Positions 1-8,601 are shown, counted from the stretch's first letter. The stretch is DNA of 64,000 nt from Chloroflexota bacterium (GCA_026706395.1 JAPOYU010000154.1:3596-67595), one strand, 5' to 3'. The notes: generated from the letters alone by a model not told the origin. A program made the numbers and translations.

Positions 1-616
1 GCGGCAAGATAATACGAATGAATATCCAGAGCGTATTCGCGCCATCGATTTTCGCCGCTTCGTCCAGGTCTTTGGGGATGGTCAAGAAGAACTGCCGGAA
101 CAAAAAAATCGCAAAGGCGCCGCCGCCGAACCAATTGGGGATGATCAGCGGATTGTAGGTGTCCAGCCAGCCGAGCGCCTTGAACAGCAGGAATGTCGGA
201 ATGATCGTGACCTGGTAGGGCAGCATCAAGGTGCTCAGCAGCAGCAGGAAGAGCACGTTGCGGAAGGGAAAGCGGAAGCGCGCGAAGCCATAAGCGACCA
301 AGGCCGCCGACAGAATGCGACCGGAAACCGAAAAAACGGTCACAAACACGGTGTTGACAAAGAAGCGCGCCAGCGGCGCCACGTGCCAGATCTCGACATA
401 ATTTTCAAAACGCCAGGTTTTGGGAATCAGTTGCGGCGGCCAGAGAAACAATTCATTGACCGGTTTCAAGGACGAAGAGACCGCCCACAAGAAGGGCAGC
501 GCGAATATAATCGTCAGCCCATAGGCGACCGCATACAGCAAACCGTATCGCACAATTCGCTTCACCCGCCAAGCGGGCAGCAACTCACTCAACATGGCCG
601 CAGCTTCCCCTGCCAT
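1..616 (-). CDS. Carbohydrate ABC transporter permease, MalG type (3' end outside window)
   Basis: Inner-membrane permease of a sugar importer, working with the MalF-type permease at 631-1587 and the binding protein upstream. The N-terminus has a short cytoplasmic stretch, a first membrane helix (IIFALPFLWAVSSSLKP) and then the periplasmic region typical of MalG/UgpE proteins. Just before the window edge comes the conserved ATPase-docking loop EAAKIDGANTLWIFIRIILP. The gene runs off the window, so the last helices are unseen. I start at the ATG at 616 (MAGEAAAMLSELL). An in-frame ATG at 595 is an alternative and has an A/G-rich stretch upstream. It lies 14 bases after the previous stop, clearly in one operon. 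The family is certain; the substrate is not readable. Confidence 0.88.
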   Translation of the reverse strand, partial: MAGEAAAMLSELLPAWRVKRIVRYGLLYAVAYGLTIIFALPFLWAVSSSLKPVNELFLWPPQLIPKTWRFENYVEIWHVAPLARFFVNTVFVTVFSVSGRILSAALVAYGFARFRFPFRNVLFLLLLSTLMLPYQVTIIPTFLLFKALGWLDTYNPLIIPNWFGGGAFAIFLFRQFFLTIPKDLDEAAKIDGANTLWIFIRIILP

Positions 617-630
617 TTCATATTCGCTAC

Positions 631-1587
631 CTAATCCTCCCCTTCGTAGTAGACCCAACGGCGGGAAGTCCATAATTGAAAAGCGGTGATCGCCAGCACG
701 ATGACAAAGAAGACCCAAGCCAGGGCCGAGGCGTAGCCCATCTCCCAGAAGTCAAAGGCGCTGTTGTATAAGTGCAAGACGTAGAACAGGGTCGAATTCA
801 GCGGTCCGCCCGGTGAAAACATCTGCTGCTGACCGCTGCTGGCGACATAGGCCAGTGTGAACATCTGCAGCGCTCCGATAACGCCCAGCACGGTGTTGAA
901 GAGGATGACAGGCGAAATGCTGGGCACGGTGATAAAGCGGAACTTCCCCACGCCGCCCGCGCCATCAATATCGGCCGATTCATACAATTCTTTGGGAATG
1001 CCCTGCAGCGCCGCCAGGAAGATCAGCATGGTGTTGCCGCCCAAGGCGCCCCACAAGCTGATGATGATCAGCGCCGGCTTGGACGAACCGGGATGCCCCA
1101 GCCAGAGCGGGCCATCGCCCAGGCCCAGCGCCGAGATTATAGCGTTCATCAAGCCGATCTGCGGCTGGAAGATCCACAGCCAGAGAAAGGCGGCCGCCAC
1201 GACCGGCGTGATCGATGGCAGAAAATAAAGCGTGCGCAAAGCGACACGACCCGCGATCTTCTGATTGAGCAGCATGGCCAAACCCAACGAGCCGGCGATG
1301 GCGATGGGCACAAAGATGATCGTGTAATAGAGCGTGTTCTCGATGGATTTCCAGAAAAGCCGGTCTTTGAACATGAATTCGTAGTTGTTTAAACCGGCGA
1401 AGCGCGGCGGGGTCACGATGTTGTAATCCGTCAGGCTGAGGTAAGCCGACGCGATCATTGGGCCCACCGTGAAGACCAGGAAGCCAATGATCCAGGGGGA
1501 AATGTAGATAAAGCCTTGCAGCGCTTCTCTTTGACTCAAGGTCAAGGGCGTACTCAAGCCGAGGCGCCGCTTGATCGGGGCGATCAT
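631..1587 (-). CDS. Carbohydrate ABC transporter permease, MalF type
   Basis: A 318-residue inner-membrane permease, normal length for the MalF/UgpA family. It has about six hydrophobic segments, starting with WIIGFLVFTVGPMIASAYLS, then a periplasmic segment and the core transport domain. The docking loop with its ESADIDGAGGVGKFRFITVP block (equivalent to EAA) is where the cytoplasmic ATPase binds. It follows the binding-protein gene and precedes the MalG-type gene, so the operon order is binding protein, MalF, MalG. No ATPase gene is present; a shared MsmK-like ATPase elsewhere in the genome is the usual solution. Confidence 0.92.
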   Translation of the reverse strand: MIAPIKRRLGLSTPLTLSQREALQGFIYISPWIIGFLVFTVGPMIASAYLSLTDYNIVTPPRFAGLNNYEFMFKDRLFWKSIENTLYYTIIFVPIAIAGSLGLAMLLNQKIAGRVALRTLYFLPSITPVVAAAFLWLWIFQPQIGLMNAIISALGLGDGPLWLGHPGSSKPALIIISLWGALGGNTMLIFLAALQGIPKELYESADIDGAGGVGKFRFITVPSISPVILFNTVLGVIGALQMFTLAYVASSGQQQMFSPGGPLNSTLFYVLHLYNSAFDFWEMGYASALAWVFFVIVLAITAFQLWTSRRWVYYEGED

Positions 1588-1639
1588 CCAGTTAGTTACT
1601 CGCGCTGGTTACTTTATGGTCAACCCGGGCGGGAACGGC

Positions 1640-1669
1640 GATGTGGAGATCGCAGCCGACCTCCACATC
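1640..1669 (-). promoter_or_regulatory. Stem-loop between binding-protein and permease genes
   Basis: GATGTGGAG and CTCCACATC form a perfect 9-bp stem around a 12-base loop in the 94-base gap between the binding protein and the first permease. No U-run follows, so it is more likely an mRNA-stabilising or attenuating hairpin than a full terminator. The other binding-protein/permease junctions of the window also carry a stem-loop. Confidence 0.55.
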
Positions 1670-1681
1670 TGTGACCGTGCC

Positions 1682-2973
1682 TTATCCGAGCGCCGGTTTA
1701 TCCAGAATGGCTTGGGCGCCGGAATTGATATCTTCGATCAAGTCATCGACGCTCGCCAAGCCTAGCCACAGCGCTTGAAACTGGTCGCCGATGAACTTGA
1801 AGTGCTCAGTCTCGCGGAAGTTCGCCGGCAGCACCAAGGGCAGGGCATCTTTCATGACACGGGAGAAGACGCGCAAGGTATCACTCTCCTGCACGACATC
1901 GTCCGCCATCACCGCGGGCCGGCTGGCGGTAACGTTGTGCAGCTTGGTCACGCGCAGCTGCGCATCAAACCCGGTGTTGTAATCCACCCATTTGAAGGCT
2001 TCTTCCGGGTTTTCGGTGAAGGAAGTCACGCAGAGCGGATCAAACTCGAACATGCTGCCCCGTTGGCCCGAGGGACCGATCGGCATCGGCGCGACGCCGA
2101 CGATGCTCGGATCCTCAACAAACTGGGCGACGCCGCTGCCCCAGAAGCCCGACTGGAACATCGCCAGTTGATTGGCGGCGAAGAGCTGATAGGGTCCTTG
2201 CAGCGCGGTGCCGGGCGCCGGCGCCACCTTGTGCTCGTTGTAGAGCGCGCTCTGGAACTTCAGCGCCGCGATCGCTTCTTCCGAATTCAGCAGGGACTCG
2301 GTGCCGTCCGCATTGAGCGTGTCGCCACCGAAGGCGCGGATGAAGACGATCGAGGTGAAGTACGAGCCTGTGGGATCTACGAAGCCCCAGATGCGGCGAT
2401 CGGGGTCGGTCACTTCGATGGCGGCGGCAAGGAAGTCATCCATGGTCCAGGTCTCGTCCGGGTAATCGACGCCGGCCTCATCAAAGATGACCTTGTTGAA
2501 GAACAAGCCAGCGCGCCCGGGATGCGCCAGGATGGGAATGCCGTACAGTTGACCATTCAAGCGCGCTGCCGAAGTCGTCGCCTCATAATGCTCGCTCAGG
2601 TCATAGCCCAGGCTTTCAATGATATCGTCTATCGGTTGCAGAACACCGGTCGCCGCCAGCCGGAAGTAGCCCTCAATGGACGAAATCCAGATGACATCGC
2701 CCATGGTGCCGCCGGCCGCCAGCGTATTGATTTTCTGGAAGTATTCCGAGCCCGGGAAGTCTTCAATGACGACTTCAGCCTCGCCGGCCATGTCCTCATT
2801 GAAGATTTCCGCCCAGTGTCTCTGCGCGTCCGCCTGCCGGCCGCTCCGCGTATGCGAACGAATCCTGACGCCGTCCTGAGCGAATGCGGGTAAGCCGGAA
2901 GCGAGCAAGCCGCCGGCGGCCTCCCCCCCCCCGATGCCTTCAGGAAGTCACGTCTGCTTAATGCCCTTCTCAT
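1682..2973 (-). CDS. Extracellular sugar-binding protein of ABC importer, Tat signal, frameshifted in a G10 run
   Basis: Family 1 solute-binding protein (MalE/UgpB style) that would bind sugar outside the membrane for the permeases downstream. The body (408 residues from TTG 2908) starts LLASGLPAFAQDG and shows the family pattern GIPILAHPGRAGLFFNK, TWTMDDFLAAA and FQSGFWGSG. The signal peptide lies in another frame: ATG 2973 gives MRRALSRRDFLKAS, a twin-arginine motif with GAGGAGA seven bases upstream. The two frames meet at a run of ten G on the coding strand (2923-2932). Eight or eleven G would join them (KAS-G-rich-EAAGGLLAS). So the gene is a frameshift mutant, phase-variable, or hit by a sequencing error; the body looks intact. 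Confidence 0.82.
2923..2932 (-). repeat. Homopolymer of 10 G (coding strand) inside Tat signal region
   Basis: Ten consecutive C on the plus strand, reading as ten G in the binding-protein gene. Upstream codons (RRDFLKAS) and downstream codons (EAAGGLLASGLPAFAQD) are in different frames; adding one G or removing two restores a continuous signal peptide. Confidence 0.8.
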
Positions 2974-3310
2974 GATCAAATCTCCTCAGAAAACAGTTTC
3001 TTACGATAATGGATTGTCGTACCAGCACTTTCGCGTTTCTGTCCCTCCTCACAAATGCTATTCTTTCAAATGGATTTGCCCCGTCTCCTCGGGCTGTGTT
3101 GCAGGAAGGCGCTTTTGAGGATACAGATGCGTTATTCAAGGCATATCGCGCGTTTTGTTTTCCGCAACAAATTCGACAGATTCGCCCCTACTTTAGTCAG
3201 GCTAGAAGGGCCGGCGCGGCAACTCGCCTTTTGGGTATGGCGATGCCCTATAACATGCCTATAATCCTCGCATTGTCAGGCAGGAAATCAGTCCCTCTGG
3301 AGGACCTCAA
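2974..3310. other. Divergent intergenic region between binding-protein gene and ridA
   Basis: About 337 bases with no convincing gene; an open frame at 3009-3314 has no family resemblance and I leave it out. It must carry divergent promoters. For the plus gene, a perfect TATAAT lies at 3260-3265 with no good -35 at normal spacing, and GGAGG sits seven bases before the ridA ATG. For the minus gene, GAGGAGA precedes the ATG at 2973; no minus-strand promoter is clear. Confidence 0.4.
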
Positions 3311-3748
3311 ATGACTCTCGATGAAAAAGTCAAAGCGATGGGCATCGATATCGAAGACTTTACGCCATCAGCCACGCTGGCGCCGGCGACCCGCATCGGC
3401 AACACCATTTACTGTTCGGGCCACGTCTCCACCGGTTACAGCGGCAAGCTCGGGCGCGACCTGGATGTGGAAACGGGCAAAGAAGCGGCGCGCGTCTGCG
3501 CCATCGATCTGCTCAAAGCGGCCTACACGGTCACCGGCTCAATCAACAAGCTGCGCCTGAGCAAGCTGCTGGGCTGCGTCAATAGCATGCCCGAATTCAC
3601 CGACCAGCACCTGGTCATCAACGGCGCGTCGGAGCTATTCTGGGAGCTCTACGATGGTGAGCTGCACGCCCGCAGCGCCGTCGGTTTCGCTTCCCTGCCC
3701 AATGGATTCGCCGTAGAAATCGAAGCCATCTTTGAGATCGTCGAATGA
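3311..3748 (+). CDS. RidA/YjgF/Rid family protein (enamine/imine deaminase-like)
   Basis: A 145-residue cytosolic protein. RidA proteins hydrolyse reactive enamines and imines such as 2-aminoacrylate, but several Rid subfamilies lack this activity. Visible family features are the opening strand region around IGNTIYCSGHVS, the HARSAVG block containing the arginine that contacts the substrate carboxylate in active members, and the closing strand FAVEIEAIFEI. The ATG at 3311 is fixed by GGAGG seven bases upstream. It is slightly longer than the 128-residue E. coli RidA and closer to the YjgH/XRE-associated subfamilies with SINKLRLSKLLGCVNS in the middle. It stands alone; no regulator is visible. 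Confidence 0.85.
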   Translation: MTLDEKVKAMGIDIEDFTPSATLAPATRIGNTIYCSGHVSTGYSGKLGRDLDVETGKEAARVCAIDLLKAAYTVTGSINKLRLSKLLGCVNSMPEFTDQHLVINGASELFWELYDGELHARSAVGFASLPNGFAVEIEAIFEIVE

Positions 3749-3750
3749 GC

Positions 3751-3777
3751 TTGGCGCGACAAGCAATTCTTTATAAT
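3751..3777 (+). promoter_or_regulatory. Candidate promoter for MFS gene
   Basis: TTGGCG (3751-3756), a 15-base spacer and a perfect TATAAT (3772-3777). The spacer is short, so this is tentative. It would give an approximately 90-base leader containing the repeat hairpin at 3828-3853. Confidence 0.35.
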
Positions 3778-3827
3778 CGTCGACAGAATTTAGGCCACAG
3801 CCCAAGCCACCGCCGCAGCGACAAGAG

Positions 3828-3867
3828 TCCCTCCCTGATGCTTCGGGGAGGGATTTAGGGAGGGGTA
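3828..3867 (+). repeat. Half-copy of G/C-rich palindromic repeat in leader of MFS gene
   Basis: TCCCTCCC and GGGAGGGA form an 8-bp stem, followed by TTTAGGGAGGGG. This equals one arm of the longer repeats at 37.4, 57.1, 60.2, 62.5 and 63.7 kb, in reverse orientation. Its G-rich end is the nearest Shine-Dalgarno-like sequence to the MFS start. Confidence 0.6.
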
Positions 3868-3876
3868 GTTCCGCGC

Positions 3877-5160
3877 ATGCTGGCGCGCATCATCAATCCG
3901 ATTCGTAATTTCAACCCGCAAGCGCGGCTCTTTTTCATCGTGCTGGTGGGCATGTGCTTCGCTGTTGACGGCGTCTACAACGTGCTGCTGAATCTTTACC
4001 TGCTGCGCCTGGGCTATGGCACCGAGTTCATCGGATTGGTTAACGCGGTCGGCTTGTTGAGTTTCGCCAGCGCGAGTTTGCCGGCCGGCATCCTGGGTTC
4101 GCGCTATTCCACGACGCTATTGATGAAAGTGGGCGCCGCCATCAGTGTTGTTGGTGCGCTGCTGTTGCCCCAGGCGGAGTCGCTGCCGCCCGGACTCCGC
4201 GAGAGCTGGCTGGTCTTCCACTACGCCCTGATGCTCACTGGCTTTGCCTTATTCTTCGTGAACGGTGTGCCCTACTTGATCAACGTGGTCGATACCGCCT
4301 ACAAGCATCGCGCCTTCGCAATCAAAACGGCTGGCTGGTCTCTGGCCGGTTTCGGGGGCAGTCTAATCGGCGGCGTGCTGCCAGGACTGATCGCGGCGCT
4401 GCTCGCTACGACGCTGGCCAACCCGGCGCCCTATCGCCTAACGCTGACCTTGGCCAGCGTGGCCATGGCGCTGTCCACGCTGTGTCTGCTACGGGTCCGC
4501 CCGCTGTCGCCCGCTATCGAGCCAACATCAGACGAGCTGCCGGACGAAAGCATGCGCGGGCGACCGAGCCTGACCAGTTCGTTCATCATGCTGATCGGCA
4601 TCATGACGGTTATTCGGCTCTTCCAGGTCGCTGGCACCGCCACGGCGATGGTGTACTTCAACGTTTACATGGATCAGCACCTGGCTGTTTCAACCGCCAT
4701 GATCGGCGCCATCGCCGCTTTGGGCCGCTTGACCGGCGTACCGACCGCCCTGCTCACGCCGTCGCTGATTGAGCGCTGGGGCATCGTCAAGGTCGTCATC
4801 TGGGGCTCGCTGCTGAGCGGGATTTTCTTGCTGCCTATGGCGTTGATCGAGCACTGGTTGGCGGCGGCAATTGGCTTCATCGGCACACTGGCGCTGACCT
4901 CGATACGCTACGCATCGTTCGTGGTCTATATCCTCGACCTGGTGCCGAAGTCGCGGCAGCCCATTATGGCGGGCAGCGGCGAAATGGCGGCCAGTTCCAG
5001 CTTCGCCGTAATGGCGCTGGGCGGCGGCTTGCTGCTGACCGCCTTTACCTTCCGCGATCTATTCTTGCTGGGATCGCTGTTCGCGCTTATCGGCACAGCG
5101 CTCTTCTGGCTCTATGTCCTCGTAAGCAAACCAAAGCGCAAGCTCAAGCCAGCGCTCTAA
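3877..5160 (+). CDS. Major facilitator superfamily (MFS) transporter
   Basis: A 427-residue integral membrane protein with about twelve hydrophobic segments. It starts with LFFIVLVGMCFAVDGVYNVL and has a longer central loop near residues 205-230 (PAIEPTSDELPDESMRG). The second segment region LGYGTEFIGLVNAVGLLSF resembles MFS_1 carriers, and an internal small-residue-rich helix (FGGSLIGGVLPGLIAALLATTL) fits the MFS core. Substrate and direction cannot be read. It stands between ridA and a convergent sigma-factor gene. The spacing from G-rich sequence to ATG is long (about 13 bases), so translation may be weak. Confidence 0.85.
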   Translation: MLARIINPIRNFNPQARLFFIVLVGMCFAVDGVYNVLLNLYLLRLGYGTEFIGLVNAVGLLSFASASLPAGILGSRYSTTLLMKVGAAISVVGALLLPQAESLPPGLRESWLVFHYALMLTGFALFFVNGVPYLINVVDTAYKHRAFAIKTAGWSLAGFGGSLIGGVLPGLIAALLATTLANPAPYRLTLTLASVAMALSTLCLLRVRPLSPAIEPTSDELPDESMRGRPSLTSSFIMLIGIMTVIRLFQVAGTATAMVYFNVYMDQHLAVSTAMIGAIAALGRLTGVPTALLTPSLIERWGIVKVVIWGSLLSGIFLLPMALIEHWLAAAIGFIGTLALTSIRYASFVVYILDLVPKSRQPIMAGSGEMAASSSFAVMALGGGLLLTAFTFRDLFLLGSLFALIGTALFWLYVLVSKPKRKLKPAL

Positions 5161-5266
5161 TTCGGACACAAATAGATGAATGCTATCCAGCAGGGTCCAA
5201 CGATTGCGGTCGTCGGACCCGCTGTTTTCCCTGTCCGGTCCTTTCAACTCTTGTCCGTGATAAGGC

Positions 5267-6928
5267 TCAGCCGGCTACCGTTTTGCCGGCCGCTTGCAGC
5301 AAGGCGATGACATCGCCCCGGTCGGTCTCGTCTTCAAACTGCGACTGCGCCAGTTCCAGCGGCGTCCGATTCTGTACCGACTCGCGCGCGCTCAGGTCGG
5401 CGCCGTGCTGGATGAGGAATCGCGGCACCGCCGTCAACAGGCGGTAGACTCCGATATCCTCCGTCGCCGCGTCGATATCCGGCAGTGGATCCATGAACTG
5501 TTTGGGACCAAAGCAGATGGCGAAGTGCAGCGGCGTGTAGCCCCGTCCATCCAGCGCATTAAGGTCCGCGCCAGCACCGCGCAGGGCATCCATCACATCG
5601 ATATGCCCGCCCTGTGCCGCCAGATGCAGCGGGCTCAAACCGGCGCTCAGTACGTGATCAGCCGTGGTCGCAGCATTGGCCAATCCGCCCTCGGCAGCCA
5701 GAAGCGCCCCGACCGCGCCCAGATCGCCCATAATGCCCGCCCAGAAGATATCGACCTCCCAGCCCAGATGCGCCAGCAGATGCCGCGCGCAGTCGTAGTT
5801 GCCGCGATAGGCGATATCGCGCAGAGGGGTCGTCCTGCCGTATTTGCCGCTGCGCTCATATTGAACCAGCGGATCCGCGCCATAATCCAGATAGAACTGA
5901 ATCGACTCCACATCGCGGCAGAATGACAGCAGGGTGCTGGGACCCGGGCCGATTTCGTTCACCAGCGCTGGATTCGCGACGAGCCGCGCTTTCACGCCCG
6001 CCTCGTCGCCCAGCCAAGCGCAAGCCCAGACATCCTTTTCCGCGCCGCGTTCCAGCAAGAAATCCACCATGCCGATCGACGCATATTCGGGCATGAAGTC
6101 GGCCAAGTCGATGGCGTGGATTAAGGCGTTGAAACGGTATTTCTCGTCCCGAGCGTTGATATCGGCGCCGTGGGCCAGCAAGAGATCGACAATGTCCTTG
6201 CGCCCATGCATCACCGCTACATGCAAAGCCAAGGCGTCCGCGCCCCATAGCGAAGTGCGGATGGCGCCGCTGGCATTCGCCAAGCGTCCGTCGTCGGCCA
6301 GCAGCTGCCGGACGCGCTCGATATCGCCGGTCTTGGCCGCGTCAAACAGGCGCATGACCTTTTCAGTGAACTGATTATCCCGCGAGGGACGTTGTGTTGA
6401 TAAGTCGTTCACGAGCCTCATCCTCGTCTTGATTTGCTTGCGCGCGTGATAGAGCCGCGTCTTCACCGTGCCCAGCGGGATCTCCAGAAAAGCGGCGATC
6501 TCCTTCTGCGAGTATTCGTTCACATAATACAGAAGCAGGGCGCTCCGCTGCGCCTCGGGCAGGCTGTCGATCGAAGCCCAGAGTTCATCCGGCCCGCCCT
6601 CAATGGTTGGCGCTGGACCCGCGACCGCCGACTCCGCCACGTTTTCCAGCGAGACCCAGGCCGGTTCTTTACGCCGCAAGCGCCGCTGCGCTTGGGTGAA
6701 TACGATGCGCCGAAACCAGCCCGGGAAAGCGGCGGCGTCACGCAATTTGATCAGATCGATGTAGACGCGGATGAAGGCGTCCTGGGCCGCGTCTTCGGCT
6801 TCCTGCCAATCGCCCAGCAGGGCATAGGCATAACCAACCGCCATGTCTTGAAAGCGTCGTACCAGTTCTTCGAATGCGGGATTTTCGCCACTACGGGCGG
6901 CGATGATCAGCCCGCTCAAATCTTCCAT
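5267..6928 (-). CDS. ECF-type RNA polymerase sigma factor fused to C-terminal ankyrin repeats
   Basis: A 553-residue fusion. Residues 1-170 are an extracytoplasmic-function sigma factor: region 2 (NPAFEELVRRFQDMAVGYAY through AEDAAQDAFIRVYIDL), a region with FPGWFRRIVFTQAQRRLRR, then region 4 (LPEAQRSALLLYYVNEYSQK and the helix-turn-helix EIPLGTVKTRLYHARKQI). From about residue 190 to the end are ankyrin repeats, clear in DALALHVAVMHGRKDIVDLL, LAHGADINARD, GLSPLHLAAQGGHIDVMDAL and GRGYTPLHFAI. No anti-sigma gene is adjacent; the ankyrin part may replace it as a protein-binding switch (inference). ATG 6928 has AAGGAG upstream. It follows the radical SAM gene by 55 bases on the same strand. Confidence 0.88.
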   Translation of the reverse strand: MEDLSGLIIAARSGENPAFEELVRRFQDMAVGYAYALLGDWQEAEDAAQDAFIRVYIDLIKLRDAAAFPGWFRRIVFTQAQRRLRRKEPAWVSLENVAESAVAGPAPTIEGGPDELWASIDSLPEAQRSALLLYYVNEYSQKEIAAFLEIPLGTVKTRLYHARKQIKTRMRLVNDLSTQRPSRDNQFTEKVMRLFDAAKTGDIERVRQLLADDGRLANASGAIRTSLWGADALALHVAVMHGRKDIVDLLLAHGADINARDEKYRFNALIHAIDLADFMPEYASIGMVDFLLERGAEKDVWACAWLGDEAGVKARLVANPALVNEIGPGPSTLLSFCRDVESIQFYLDYGADPLVQYERSGKYGRTTPLRDIAYRGNYDCARHLLAHLGWEVDIFWAGIMGDLGAVGALLAAEGGLANAATTADHVLSAGLSPLHLAAQGGHIDVMDALRGAGADLNALDGRGYTPLHFAICFGPKQFMDPLPDIDAATEDIGVYRLLTAVPRFLIQHGADLSARESVQNRTPLELAQSQFEDETDRGDVIALLQAAGKTVAG

Positions 6929-6983
6929 AAGCGCTCCTTCCTCTTCCCCTACACTTAAAAGAGCCGAATCGCGTGCCGAAGGT

Positions 6984-7838
6984 TCATTTCAGCATGGCAG
7001 CGCGCCCCGGTATCCCGGCGAAACCGGCCCCGCTCCAGGCGACGCCATCGTGATGGATATTCAACTGATGAACCAAACTCTCGGCGATGTCATCATTCCG
7101 CCAGTCGTAATCCGCCAGCGCGGCGAATGGGCTGTTGGCGGTGCGTCGTCCGCGGCTGCCGTCGCCAATAGCGAAGGTATCGATGACGATGCGCTGCGCC
7201 CCGGTTTCCAGCAGCCGCTCTGCAAAATTCGATGAATAAGGCAAGCAGGGCGACACCGCGATCTGCACGCGTAAGCCCCGCTCCACCGCGAGCTTTACCG
7301 CGTCCAATCGCCGTTCCACGTGTGACCGGCTCGGCCCATAAGGCAGGTCGCCCCGGTCGGTCTCTATGGTCATGCCCAGCCAGGCGTAGGGGATATCCGC
7401 GATCAGATCAAAGTCGTCCGCCACCGCCGGTCCCCGCGTCTGTATCAGCAGCAGATCGAGATCGTCATAGCGCGCGAAGACCTCGAGGCAGCGCTGCGTC
7501 AGCCGCACTTTGCGTTCGATCGGCTGGTAGGGGTCGGTCACCGGGCTCATGAAGACGCGCATGTCCCGCCGGTTACGCGTCCGCGCCAACTCCACCTCAA
7601 GCAATTCGGCCGCGTTCTCCTTGATGATCAGCGCATCGCCCCAGGCCTCGCCATCACGCCGGGCGAAATGCCAGTTGGGCAGCATCTGGGCGTAGCAGAA
7701 GGCGCCGCAGTAGAGCCGCGCGAAGCCGCAGCCGGCCGCCCAGGAGAGGCTATGGGTGTAGGGCTGCTCGCCAGCGGTGAGAAAACCGCGCTTCTGTGGC
7801 GTGAGGATGGTCTTGGCTTGGGTGTAGCGGATGTGCAT
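6984..7838 (-). CDS. Radical SAM protein, SPL-like (COG1533) family
   Basis: A 284-residue cytosolic enzyme expected to bind a 4Fe-4S cluster and cleave S-adenosylmethionine. The cluster motif is in WAAGCGFARLYCGAFCYAQ: cysteines spaced C-x6-C-x3-C instead of the canonical C-x3-C-x2-C, with the usual aromatic next to the last cysteine. Further family blocks are RVFMSPVTDPYQPIERK, LLIQTRGP and WLGMTIETD. The frame is open upstream to 8195, but that part overlaps a small membrane-protein gene and has no domain, so I start at ATG 7838 (MHIRYTQAK). Its substrate is unknown; spore-photoproduct repair is only the family namesake. It lies upstream of the sigma-ankyrin gene. Confidence 0.8.
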   Translation of the reverse strand: MHIRYTQAKTILTPQKRGFLTAGEQPYTHSLSWAAGCGFARLYCGAFCYAQMLPNWHFARRDGEAWGDALIIKENAAELLEVELARTRNRRDMRVFMSPVTDPYQPIERKVRLTQRCLEVFARYDDLDLLLIQTRGPAVADDFDLIADIPYAWLGMTIETDRGDLPYGPSRSHVERRLDAVKLAVERGLRVQIAVSPCLPYSSNFAERLLETGAQRIVIDTFAIGDGSRGRRTANSPFAALADYDWRNDDIAESLVHQLNIHHDGVAWSGAGFAGIPGRAAMLK

Positions 7839-7969
7839 GGGGTTGCCGACGTTGCTACCGTCTGTTGCCCTAGTGTAGCAAAGCCGGTCGACAGCTGCGA
7901 AAGGGGGCGCGGTTATGCTGAACCGAGCAATCGGATTCGCCACTGGCCAGCGTGGCGGCTTGTAAAGCG

Positions 7970-8182
7970 CTACTCCCGCTTCTCTTTGGCGCGCGGACGG
8001 TAGAAGAGGAAGACGGCAATCGGCCCCAGAACCGGCAGGATGAAAATGATCACGGCCCAGAATAGCAGGTCGCGCGTTTCTCCGCCTTGTCGATAGAGAT
8101 AGATCCAAGCGGCGACCGGCAGTAAAAATACCAAGCAAATCAGGAACACTATGATGAGCTCCGCAGTTCCAAGCATTGCCAT
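7970..8182 (-). CDS. Small membrane protein, PLDc_N-like
   Basis: A 70-residue protein with two hydrophobic helices: LIIVFLICLVFLLPVAAWIY, then RQGGETRDLLFWAVIIFILP with PVLGPIAVFLFYRPR. The aromatic-linker plus PxLGPIxxFLFY pattern matches the phospholipase D-nuclease N-terminal (PLDc_N) membrane module, which often occurs as a free small protein of unknown role. It ends with a basic tail (RAKEKRE). The gene just upstream (8201-8470) encodes a relative with the same pattern, so the pair looks duplicated. Confidence 0.65.
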   Translation of the reverse strand: MAMLGTAELIIVFLICLVFLLPVAAWIYLYRQGGETRDLLFWAVIIFILPVLGPIAVFLFYRPRAKEKRE

Positions 8183-8200
8183 CTTTGCGCTTCACCTTCC

Positions 8201-8470
8201 TTAACCGGCATGCTGTCTAACCCTAGTATACATCATCCTATCGCGGCGGCTCTCGCAAACAATCGCGTGAGCGACCGGCATTAGCCGGTCATAACCATTG
8301 AGTATCAGCAGCGCCGCTAAAGGGCCGACGATGGGCAGAAAATAGGCCAGCAATCCGCAAGCCACGATCAGTCGCGGATCGCCCTTCTGGCGCATCAGTT
8401 TGATCCAAGCTGCGGTCAAGGTCGCAATCGCGGCGATAATTGTCCATTCCTTTAGCGCGAATTCAGGCAT
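8201..8470 (-). CDS. Small membrane protein, PLDc_N-like paralogue
   Basis: An 89-residue protein with two hydrophobic segments. Its middle, IKLMRQKGDPRLIVACGLLA then YFLPIVGPLAALLIL, aligns with the RQGGETRDLL...LPVLGPIAVFL block of the 70-residue neighbour downstream. The start at 8470 has GAGGTG about seven bases upstream. The C-terminal third (HAIVCESRRDRMMYTRVRQH) is hydrophilic and lacks a counterpart. Function unknown; co-transcribed with its neighbour (18-base gap). Confidence 0.55.
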   Translation of the reverse strand: MPEFALKEWTIIAAIATLTAAWIKLMRQKGDPRLIVACGLLAYFLPIVGPLAALLILNGYDRLMPVAHAIVCESRRDRMMYTRVRQHAG

Positions 8471-8601
8471 TTCAGCACCTCGCGTTCACTGCCTCTACTT
8501 TCATTCTGAGGCGCTGTTACGACGCCGGTCAAGAGATGCAGCGCGGATACTCACGGGATGCTCACCAAAGCATAGGCTGCGTTATCCAGAGCAACTTCGC
8601 C

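Noticed and set aside
1775..2893. 372-codon plus-strand open frame
   Set aside because: It is antisense to the sugar-binding protein gene, whose family features are clear; high GC content keeps the opposite frame open.
3009..3314. Open frame of 101 codons upstream of ridA
   Set aside because: No family-like segments, no ribosome-binding site, and it overlaps the ridA start; it lies where divergent promoters are expected.
7839..8195. N-terminal extension of the radical SAM protein (119 extra codons)
   Set aside because: It has no domain features, is in another frame of a better small membrane-protein gene, and the family start fits ATG 7838.
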